A stretch of DNA of 64,000 nucleotides, from the NCBI GenBank assembly GCA_032821775.1, contig JAVLRN010000003.1:3038001-3102000 (forward strand). The letters run 5' to 3'. Below the pieces are notes generated by a model, which had not been told where the DNA came from, made no database searches, and worked only from the letters and a program-made list of their open reading frames with translations. Each line of letters starts with the position of its first letter. Positions within the stretch are counted from its first letter, which is position 1. Origin of the DNA: Sanguinoderma infundibulare (lineage: Eukaryota > Basidiomycota > Agaricomycetes > Polyporales > Polyporaceae). Positions 35,137 through 44,611 of the stretch are shown here, piece by piece. The position numbers and the translations under genes are program-made.

Positions 35137-37855
35137 AGGTCGGCCAAGGACATGGACCGTCGGATGGTCGGATGGTCGGATGGTTGCCACTTGCAAGTTG
35201 CATGGTGCGATGTACGCATATGGCGTTGTATCTTTACCTCTTTAATGCTCCTTTCCTTTCGTCATGCTTTGTGCCCATTTCGTCACGACGGACTGTACCT
35301 ATTAATCACATACCCTGTCTACCGCTGTAGAACTACTCTGTACAGCTAGACCGGCCGTCCAGTAACTCGATCTACACTTGCCGTTCATTACATCCGTCTA
35401 GCCCCTCCATACCGGCGGCGGCATGCATTCACATGCAAATGGCGACTCGCCAGCGTTATCTGCCTCCTTCTCTGACTTCTGCTTTCCGGCTTGCGAAACC
35501 CCGGGGCGAATGCATCGCGCGAAGGGAGAGACAACCACACGCCATGCACCTACCGGTCGGCGACGATCCCCCGCGCACTTCCAAAACGGGGCTCGGAGGA
35601 GGATTCGAGCGACCTCGTCCCGTTCTTCCTTTTGCCAATAGGAAGTGGAGAAGCTTCGCATACGAGCGACTTTGCCAACATCATGTGGTCCGCGGCCCCT
35701 ACACGTACGACGACTTCTCTCAGGTCCCGCCCGCCGACTCGCCGAGGCCGATGCCCGTGCGTCGTCGTGCGCTTGGAACCGTTCGGGCAATCGATGGGCT
35801 GCGTTCTAGTCGTGCGCCATTCCGTCGTGTGCTCCATCGGCGTGTGAGTACGCTCTTCGCTTCGGGTGGCGCGAGAAGGTCGGGCCATCGCTGCTCCTCC
35901 CGCTCGGGAAACGCGCGCGATTGTATGGGACCGAAGAGCCACACCTCGGAACCTTGGGCCCGGGGTGCGCCTCCGCAAGAAGGACAACCCTCCGCCTGCG
36001 ACCATGGGCCCGGCACGGGCGCGATGGGGCGCGTCGCGTTAAACAAGACGTCGACAGCTGGGCTGGGTTGTGCGATTGCGACGCATCCTACAGTAGGTCT
36101 AATTCGGATCCGTGGCGGCGATTGGGACTGACGTCTTGTTGTGCCGTGAGCGTAGTGGACGGATGGCGTCAGGCGGCATTGACCAGGTGACCGCATGGGG
36201 GTAAGGCCCTGCGCTTGTATAAGGTGGTTATTATCATTGTCGACGGGATCCTGGATCGGTCGGTGCACTTCAAGTGGCCGAGACACTGCGAGCCCGTGCG
36301 GGCACCGAGTGCGAGAGGGCGTGTGAGAGGGCGCGAAGGGGCGCATACTGTACAGTAAGGATGGTATTCTTGATGGTGTGATGACATGACGTCCCCGCTG
36401 CCAGTGCATCGCCCCCTCCTCCTTCGCAATTTACACTCACCGCTGCGCTGGGGTGGACCTGCCCGGTGGAGCGGAGCGTGAGAGGCTGGCGATGCGACCT
36501 CGGGACGGACGCCTACTCAAAGTGACGGCTTCGCGATGAGCGCGGCTGGTGACCGAGCGAACATCGCGGCGAAGTTGCAGGCGAAGAGCGGCGAAGAGAG
36601 TGCGGGAGGACCGGATCCCGACCGCCAACCGGATTTCGCGCCTTAGTGTGGTCGCCGGCGAGACGCCGAGAGCAGCTTTCGACGGGGATTGCGTGCCATC
36701 GGTTTTTCTGATTGAGGACTACGGAGGTGGGGTAGGTGATAGCGGCTTGCGATACCGCGACCGGTGCTGTGAGGAGGGAGCAGAGCGCCACAGGGATAGG
36801 ATTCAGAGCGGGGTGCCATCCATGGTTATCGGAGGACGTCCGAGTCAATCATTGGCCAAGGGCAAAATGAACGATAGCCAAGGGCAGTGTCGAGATACGG
36901 GCATGCCATGGGGAGAGATATGCGAGCGTTTGCGACGAGCGGGACCCTAAAGCCGTCAAGAGCCAGTAGCAGGCCGGGCGTGCGTCAGACATGGCGTTGC
37001 TGACGTCGAAGCCAGGAACATTGGTAACAGCAATAGGGCAGAAGACGACATGTGGGCAGTGCGCTGATGCACCCTTGTTGAGATTCAGGTTTCAAGGGAT
37101 GACCGTGGGCTGGAGTCGCCGACGAGCGACGAATGGGATACGAGGGCCCAAAGGTGGGGTCGAGGGAGGAGGCGCCGATGCAAGGTTGCACCGTCCCAAG
37201 GCCGAGGCGAGTTTCAGAATCACGGTTCCTCGCGGTGCCCACCGTCGCTGTGAGAACAAGGGAAGAGGACGTCTGCGAGGACACGACAAGCAAGCACTGG
37301 CTTGAAGCTTCGTGCTTCCCCAGATCGTCGACGCCTAATGCTGTACGCAGACCTCGGCCACCCTGATGCGTGGCGTCTGCGTGGTCGCCAGGCGGTGGTG
37401 GTGGCGTCCGGTGGTTAACCATTCCGTCCTATTTGCGATTAGTACGACCAGCAGAGGACCAATTGGAGCCTGAAAATGCACTCATGGGTCCGCATATACA
37501 TCCGTTGTCAAGTTCCCGCCCAAGCCACATCAGAACGCGGGGGAGCGTTAAATGCCTGGAGACAAGGTGATTAAATTTCCACATCAACGTTTGAGTTTTA
37601 ACCTGTGCGTAGGACACAATTTTGCGGTGATTCGACGGGGAGCAACACCAGTGGCCGGGAAATTAGGAGTGGTGGTGGAGAGTGTGTGACCGTAACGGCG
37701 TGGTCACAAGCTGCGTGCCGGCATCGTGGGAACCATGACGCAGGGGGCATGCTGTCACAGTCCGCTTTCGGTCTTTGTGACGACGACCACTGCATCGGCC
37801 AGAGACCGTCCAGCCACTTTCGTTCAGGTTTGGTGCCCTTCAGTTCGCCTCAGGA
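35137..37855. other. 2.7 kb gap between NTF2-like and DSC2-like genes
   Basis: No supported gene. It begins with an octamer repeat at 35159. A 232-codon plus frame at 35433-36131 and its shadows lack domains or introns. Confidence 0.5.
35159..35184. repeat. Octamer tandem repeat (GTCGGATG)3
   Basis: Three head-to-tail copies of an 8-mer in CGTCGGATGGTCGGATGG and the following bases, only about 25 bp past the stop codon of the NTF2-like gene, so probably in its 3' UTR. Confidence 0.75.
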
Positions 37856-39719
37856 ATGTCTTTCGAACATGCATCAGTAACTAAGGGTACGCAGTCTCTG
37901 CGGGTCGTCCGAATTTCCTCCTAATTCGCGCCTGTTTCAGCTTTGATGATTGGAATCACTCTCACCTCTGCAGTAGCCGGCATTTTTGACTTGAAACATT
38001 ACCTTAACCTCCAGCTGGTACCGCACATATCCAAACATCATCAGGCAAGCTGCGTGCTGCGCCTCCCGGAACGTCGTTATTTACCCAAGGGTTATTTGCA
38101 GTATTGGCGTCTACTCGTCCACCACCTTGCATGTGCCAGCTCGAGCGACTTGCTCCTCACGGAATTGCTCCTCTACAATGTCGGCATTCCAATAGAGCGG
38201 GCATTCGGCGGCGTGAAATATGCCGTGAGTGTCGCCCGCCGTTCGCTAGCCGGCTACGCCTAACGTTACGGCACCCGCCAGTCCTTCTTCGTCATCTCCG
38301 CCGTGACGACGATGCTTGTTTCCTTCGTTGCCCTTCTCCTCGCCCAGCTGACACCCCTGACCCGTGCAAATTTCAACAACATCCCTGCAGGGCCGGTCGC
38401 AATACTTTTCGCCGTCGTCTACCAGTACACGCGCCTCGTCCCGTCCGCGTACCACTTCAGGGTGTTCGGCGTCGGCATGAGCGACAAGATCTGGGTGTAC
38501 GCGATCGCTCTCCAGGTATGTACGGAAAGTTTACGCTCGCTGTCTAGAAGCCTCTCGGTGACAACTGAGCCTAACTGGCGGCCACATGGCTCTCTATGCT
38601 GCGCCGCGAAGCCATACGGCCAATTGGTGGGGCGAGAAAGAAAGTTGTCCAGATGCATAGACGGTGCCCCCGTGCAGATTCGGCGAACTCAGGCAGGCAG
38701 CTGACGACATTTTCGCACAGCTGGCAACAGCCCGTCTTCCTGCTACACTGCTGCCGACCGCAGTGGGCGTCCTCGTCGGATACCTATACCGGTCAGATTT
38801 CTTGCAGCTCAAAGGCTGGCGAGTCTCTCCCAAGTGAGTCTCCACCGCGCTGCACCAGGTATTCAGTGCACTCAACGTTTAGCGACGCCCCGTCCCTCAG
38901 GGCCGTACATCTTGCCGAACTGTGGGTCAAGCCCCTTCTCGGAGAAGCCAAGCCCACGCGCCGCACCAACCGGGTTCTGCCCGAGCCGCGCGCCCAACGA
39001 GGGGGCACTCGTGGTGGCAGGAGGCCGGTTAACCTCGCTGACGACGAGGTGGTTACGACGGCCAGGAACACGCCTCGGAGCAGGGGGCCCGGCTCAGGTT
39101 CGGCCGAAAGCAGCGGCGACAGCGTCGTCGTCGACGCGAGTCGAGTTGCGGCTGCTCTAACGCCGTCTGCGGGCCTGAATGCGGCTGACGATGCGGGGGA
39201 TCGCACCGGGGCTGGTTCGGGTTCTAGTAGCACTGGCACCGGCACCGGCACAGAGGTGGTTCGGCAATGGATGTCAGAGCTCGCGAGCGGTGCGCGGCCG
39301 GTGGCGCAGAGGGGCGGGACCGTCAGGGTACCGAGCGAGGGCGAGATCGGCATCCTGACCGGCATGTTTCCGGACATGGACCGCGAGGTCGTCCTTGGCG
39401 TGTTACAGAGGAGGTGAGTGAGCGCCCCGCCATCCGTGCATGCCTCTCTTGACACATGCACATGTGTCTGCCGCTTTCGTTTCCGTCATTGTTCGTGCGC
39501 ACTGGTGCTGCGCGACGTTGTGGGGTCCTGGCGGTTGCGCCGTGCGGGAATTGATCGACCTGAGCGCCCTTCGGAGCGGTCTTCTCTGCATCTCAACAGT
39601 CATGCTGTCTCGAGTCTGCATTCATGCGTTCGCGTTGCTTACCGACCTTTTTGTCTTTTATCAGTCCGAACATCGAAGCGGCAGCGGAGACGCTTCTAAC
39701 GTCCCAGACCGCCTCGTAG
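37856..39719 (+). CDS. DSC2: DSC2/UBAC2-like rhomboid pseudoprotease with C-terminal CUE-like domain
   Basis: Seven exons (37856-37886, 37941-38044, 38102-38224, 38282-38515, 38721-38833, 38883-39413, 39665-39719) give 396 residues. The first about 230 residues form a rhomboid-like membrane core: LMIGITLTSAVAGIF, then LVPHISKHHQYWRLLVHHLA, then LLYNVGIPIERAFGGVKYAS, then VTTMLVSFVALLLAQLTPL. At the usual GxSG position the sequence is NIPAGPVAILF, so no catalytic Ser is evident. A Gly/Ser/Thr/Arg-rich linker follows. The end, EIGILTGMFPDMDREVVLGV then NIEAAAETLLTS, has the MFP motif of CUE ubiquitin-binding domains, where fission yeast Dsc2 has UBA. Dsc2 belongs to the Golgi Dsc E3 ligase that activates SREBP and degrades membrane proteins. 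Intron 2 is GC-AG, 57 nt, with no stop in frame. Confidence 0.88.
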
Positions 39720-40847
39720 GCACGGAAATGTGGAGCGAGTTCATCAATCGAATGTTTGTGGACGACCGTGCGCGGCACAGTGCCACAAGCACCTGGAGCC
39801 CGCGCTCTCTGATCTGCCGACGGCGAAAGAGACTCTACGTTCCTGAGATAAAAGTATGCCGATCCCATGCGCAAGTATGTTCCGTTCTAGCTCGTGTTGC
39901 TTGCACTTGCCCGGATATCATCGACTCGAGATTTACGGACTCGTCCCCCGAAACCGCACTTCTACATAGCCGCTGCTCTGTGCACAGAAGATTTCGAACC
40001 ACAGTCGAATACTGTGTACATACCCTGGCTGCCCTATCAACCTCAGTGCGTGCCTAAGTATGTGCATCGCACATGCATTTCAGGACCAGACCAGACAATC
40101 GCCCGATTTCCGGTCCCTCGCATCAGAAAAATAACGCTACTTGCTTTCTGAAGCTGGTTTCACTCGCGTATATTCTCAGTCCAATCTCCAGGGCAGAGTG
40201 CGATCTGGCAGGTACGTATGCGTATCCTCCTTAGGACGAGCGCCCGTAACCTCCCAAGCACGAGGCTCCCTACCATTCGTCATCGCGGGGTGTCACATGC
40301 ATCATGCGGCTCCCGCCATGCGATATGAAGTACGATGATCTCTCGTATACTTGGGAAGGGAGCGGTCACGAACGTGAAAGGTTCGCCAGCACAGGGCTCG
40401 GGGAGTTGGGTACGATAATCGTTGCCGAGCACTCTCAGGTACTCTCGCAGCCAGGGTCGGCTGGAAGAAATCAAATCAAAGGATGTGCAAACTGAGGTCG
40501 GAGCGCGCTCACCACTCGTCAGGTGAGCAGCTGCTCAGTCGTCACCATGCGATGGCGACCCCTTTCAATTTAACTTCAAACGCGTCGCGCTATTCATTCC
40601 GTGCTCCAAGTGGGCACTGGAGTGCCAGATGCGAACGACGGACGAGCCCTCGTCCGCGTTACACCGGATGCGCCACAAGGGGACTCGGAATCCTCAATCT
40701 TCTTACCAGGCACGCAAACTTCTAGCGTCGATACCAGGAAACGGAAAGAGCTACAAGATACGTTTGTAGTAATACACGGATGGATCTCGCGAGTAGAAAT
40801 ACAACCGTGGATCGTGCTACCACTGCGATTGGACCGACGACTTGCGA
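39720..40847. other. Convergent 3' region between DSC2-like and eIF3d genes
   Basis: 1.1 kb shared by two convergent genes. It contains only short frames without recognisable features and no repeat or RNA gene that I can support. Confidence 0.5.
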
Positions 40848-43265
40848 TTACGCCTCTCCATCTTCGCCCTCAAACGGCGCCTCATCCTCGTCCTCTTCGC
40901 CCGTAAACGCGTTCGCCGGCACAGCATACAAACGGAGCACAGGCTGTTGGGTGGGGAAAATATCACCATTCAGTAAGTTATTCGATGACTGTGGAAAACC
41001 GACAGTGTGGAACGATAACGAGGAGATGAAAAAGGGCGAGGAGTCCCTTGACCTGACGCGGTAGCATGAAGATCACAACACGAAACACCTGCCGCATACG
41101 GCAATATTGGAACCCAGCCCTCTGATGGGCATCACGCCCGCTGGGTTCGAATGAGCCCCATGGACTCATGCGGCCGTCGAAACCGCTGATCAAATGATGT
41201 GACGTCTCACACATCCATCCGCAGACCGTGAGTGAATGTCACAGTGCAGGTCACGATAGAACGTGGAACGGCGGCGCAGACGGCAACAAGGAGGTAAGAA
41301 ATACGTGAATATTAGTGTACCGACGCACCTTGTTCGGGTCTTTCACGAGGACGTACTTGCCCTCAGGCTGCTTCATGCACATGTCGGCCACGGTGCGGAC
41401 GATGCCCCAGCCGTTCGCAAGCGAGACATTGAGCTGCGCCGCAAAGTCGGCAGGCCGCGTCGAGGTCGTGCTGAGGATGACATGACGAGCGTTGTCGCGC
41501 GGGTTAACCCGAGAAATCCACCTGGAAGCGTAGAACAGAAGGTAGATCAGCTCAAGTCGCCAACAAACCAGGGTACATGTACCCAGAAGCCTGGGATGAA
41601 CAGAGACGAGAAAACCACGATTGTGAGACACGCACCCAATCTTGAGAAGGTCCGCGCCGGCCAGAACACTCTGCACGGTCCACTTGGCGAGCTTGCAACT
41701 GTTGTTCTTCATTTCGGTGGCTACGACGGCGCCACGCTGGGAGTCGAGCTTCGTGCGCCAGTCGGGCGCACCGCCAGCTCCGGGCGAGCGAGGATCAAAC
41801 TCATTCAGAGCGCGGATGGTTACGAGGCCACGGCCTTGGGTAGGGTCCTGACCGGGCGTGTAGCCGTCGACTTCAGTACGGACGCAGATGCGGATGTCCT
41901 CATCTTCGGTAACGCCCAAGTCGAAGACACGGTAGCGATAGCCACAAGACGCCAGAGGCTCCGTCTCATCTGGACCGTAGAACGGGTTCGGCTTCGAGAA
42001 GTCCACCGCCGGAGGAGGGGAATTCTCAATGACCGTCTGGAACGAGAAGTTCTGGTTGATGTACGTGGCCTCGAGAGATAGAGAAGTGGCAGTATTGATC
42101 GAGGGAGTCTCGGGCACAACAATCTTTTCGTTCGGGTTGTTGGGGTTCACGGTGGGCGGGTCCTGGGGAGGATCTGCGGCGTTTTCGTTTACGGTCACAG
42201 TATCGAAAGGACCACCATCGCGCTTATCGAAGAAGAGCTTGTTCCCTTCACGGACGACGACAATGTCCCAAGGGTAGACCGATCTCGGCGCACACATGAG
42301 GACACTAAGGATGACATCCGTCGTGTAGATCGTTGCGGAATCGCCAGCGGCCAACTAATTATCAAGGTGAGCAAGTGTCACATAAGACCATAAAATTTAT
42401 ACGTACACTTTGGATGACAGGGTCGTCTGACGTCGTAGGGTTATACTTGATTCGGTCGAGTATATGCAGAGGCTTCTCAGTCCTCGTGTTGATACGGTCG
42501 TATGTCTTGTCGTACGGGTACACCCGACCATAGGTTTGGCTACAATGCTAGGTGAGCTGGCGATGCAAACGGAAGCGAATAAAATGACTTACAGATCTTC
42601 AGGCTCATCAACCTCAAGCCGGAGCTTAGCAAGACGGTGAAACTCGATCTCCTCGAGCATAGCCCAGTCAGGAGAGATCGCAACGGATGATTCCCTTGCT
42701 CGACCAGTCTGTAAGATGCAACATAGGTTCAAAGGCGCCTGGGGACTCAAGAACATGATTTACGCACTTTTTCCCAGTCTCTCCAGCCTCTTCTTCCACC
42801 ACGCTGGCCGCCGCCGCGTCCGCCAGAGAAGCCTCCGCGACCGCCTCTCTGGTTGCTTCCGCCCCTCCCGTAACCCGCACCACGGCCAGAGGCTCTCCCC
42901 CGAGTCATACCACCCCTACGCCCCGTGGTCGCCTTGCTATCCACAAGCGAGAAGCTGGATTCGTCCTCGGCATGGAAGTACGCGAACGCGCTCGCAGTAC
43001 CGCTACCGAACGCCTGCTGGCCCTCACGGCCCCTGCGTCCAGGTCCTCCGCCGCGTGCTGTCTGAGTGGACGAAAGGCCTAAGTTGGTCGGCCGTCCGTC
43101 GCCGGAGATGTCATTCCAGTCCGCGAAGCGTCCCAGCTTGTCAGATTTTGAGTATGGGGCGTAAGGGATGTCCTTGAACTTGAATTGGGAGGGAAAGTTG
43201 GACGATGAAGGGCCCCAGCCGCCCTCTGGATTGTCGTTGATCTGAGGCAGAGAAAACGAGGACAT
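40848..43265 (-). CDS. EIF3D: Translation initiation factor eIF3 subunit d
   Basis: Six exons (43265-42768, 42708-42593, 42539-42407, 42354-41636, 41521-41329, 40943-40848) give 584 residues, the expected size. Recognisable blocks in order: MSSFSLPQINDNPEGGWGPS; FKDIPYAPYSKSDKLGRFAD W; an RGG-rich stretch (about 105-165); DWAMLEEIEFHRLAKLRLEV; DRIKYNPTTSDDPVI; ATIYTTDVILSVLMCAPRSV YPWDIVV; SLEATYINQNFSFQTV; SCGYRYRVFDLG; KIGWISRVNPRDNARHVIL; GKYVLVKDPNK; and the terminal PVLRLYAVPANAF with an acidic tail. eIF3d is the cap-contacting subunit of eIF3. The last exon is separated by a 385-nt intron (40944-41328), long for this genome, holding a strong hairpin. Transcription is divergent from the IST3 gene. 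Confidence 0.96.
41110..41148 (-). other. Strong hairpin inside the long last intron of eIF3d
   Basis: Outer arms GAACCCAGC (41110-41118) and GCTGGGTTC (41140-41148) are perfectly complementary over 9 bp. An inner GGGC/GCCC stem (41127-41130, 41136-41139) closes a 5-nt loop, leaving one 8-nt bulge. Three more pairs form beyond a single mismatch at the base. Introns of translation-factor genes often host snoRNAs, but I see no convincing C/D or H/ACA boxes and it is not a tRNA. Confidence 0.6.
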
Positions 43266-43415
43266 GTTTTGAGGATGTGCTGCACAGTGAGCGCACAAAG
43301 CGAGATACAAAATTTCGGGTAGCGCCCGATCAAGGGGTTCAGTATAGACGCGCACGTGCTTGTCGGCGTCGGCTTGCAGTCGACAGTGACCACGCTGCCA
43401 ACGACGACCACAACC
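43266..43415. promoter_or_regulatory. 150-bp bidirectional promoter of eIF3d and IST3
   Basis: Only 150 bp separate the two divergent start codons, so 5' UTRs and core promoters must be shared. A CACGTG E-box palindrome lies at 43353-43358, nearer the IST3 side. Both products act in gene expression, so co-regulation is plausible; that is inference. Confidence 0.6.
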
Positions 43416-44611
43416 ATGAAGTGAGTGCTCGGCGACCCTGATATTTGCACCCTTTTTGAAATTGTCACTTCAGTGTGGTACGCGAAATCAACAAGATCAA
43501 CGAGAGGGAGTTGGATTTGGGGACAGCGGGCTCATGGCACGACGATTACAAGGGTATGCCACATATTCACGCGTTCGACGCGTCGTTTGCTGACAGGCAC
43601 TTCCAGACTCTGCCTACATTTTCGTCGGTGGGCTGCACAGAGATATGACGGAAGGAGACGTGATCACGATATTCTCGCAGTGAGTTAGATTACGCCAAAC
43701 GTTCTGTACATGCAAGACTGAATGCACCAGGTATGGCGAAGTCATGGACGTTAATCTCCCCCGCGACAAGGAGACCGGGAAGCAGAAAGGCTTCGGCTTC
43801 CTAATGTACGAGGACCAACGCTCCACCATTCTCGCGGTAGACAATCTGAACGGGGCCAAGGTCCTAGACAGGACCTTGCGCGTCGACCACGTCAAGAATT
43901 ACAAGCAGCCCAAGGTCAAGGGCGAGGAAGGCGAATGGCAGGACGCTGAGGACCAGAGCTTGAACGCCAAGCCACAGATGATTATTGGTGAGTCCTGTGC
44001 CTCTCCCCTGCCTCTTCCTTCCGTTTGCTTATCCAGCGACGTGTCCCTCAGACGGAGAAGAGGGGTCGGAATCCTCAGAGGATTCTGGCCCTGAAATCGA
44101 CCCCGAGGACCCTATGGCCGAGTACCTGATCGCGAAGCGCAAGGAGGAGAAGGCAGCCAAGAAAGGCAAGAAGTCAAAGTCCAAGCGCAAGCACAAGGAC
44201 GAGACGCCTGAAGAACGTCGGGCTCGGAAAGAGCGCAAGCGGCTCAAGAAGGAAAAGGGAAAGTCTGCCGGGATGGCGGCCGTTGAGGAACTTCTCAAGT
44301 CTTTGGGCGACGACGCAGGGCCTTCCGACCGGCGGCGGAGGAGTCCGTCTCCTCGACGGTCGCGCAGTAGGACACCCCCCGCGCGAGAGCGGGACCGTGA
44401 CCGGATACGGGACCGCACGCACGACGATCGTAGGGACCGCGATCGCTATTCTCCGAGAAGGCGAAGCAGCGGATCCCGCGAGCGTTCGCCGCCTAGGCGT
44501 CGGAGTCCCACGCCTCCCTATCATTCTCGTCACGAGGATGAGGACAATGACCGGCGACGGTACCAGCGAGACGACGATACGCTTCCCAGAAGGCGAAGGG
44601 GGTACGACTAA
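43416..44611 (+). CDS. IST3: RNA-binding splicing factor, IST3/Snu17/RBMX2 type
   Basis: Five exons (43416-43420, 43474-43553, 43607-43679, 43731-43987, 44052-44611) give 324 residues. The first coding exon is only 5 nt (ATGAA). The N-terminus MNVVREINKINERELDLGTA then GSWHDDYKDSAYIFVGGL is highly characteristic, followed by one RRM with RNP2 (AYIFVGGL) and RNP1 (KQKGFGFLMYED) and the helix extension VDHVKNYKQPK. The C-terminal half is Lys/Arg/Ser-rich with RS and RD repeats, as in RBMX2. Ist3 with Bud13 and Pml1 forms the RES complex of the activated spliceosome, promoting pre-mRNA splicing and nuclear retention. The gene shares its promoter with eIF3d. Confidence 0.95.

Noticed and set aside
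35433..36131. 232-codon plus frame after the NTF2-like gene
   Set aside because: Composition matches GC-rich non-coding DNA and no family is recognisable.
41135..41160. GGTTCGAATGAGCC, resembling a tRNA B-box
   Set aside because: The T-stem does not pair and no acceptor or anticodon arm can be drawn; it is part of the intronic hairpin.
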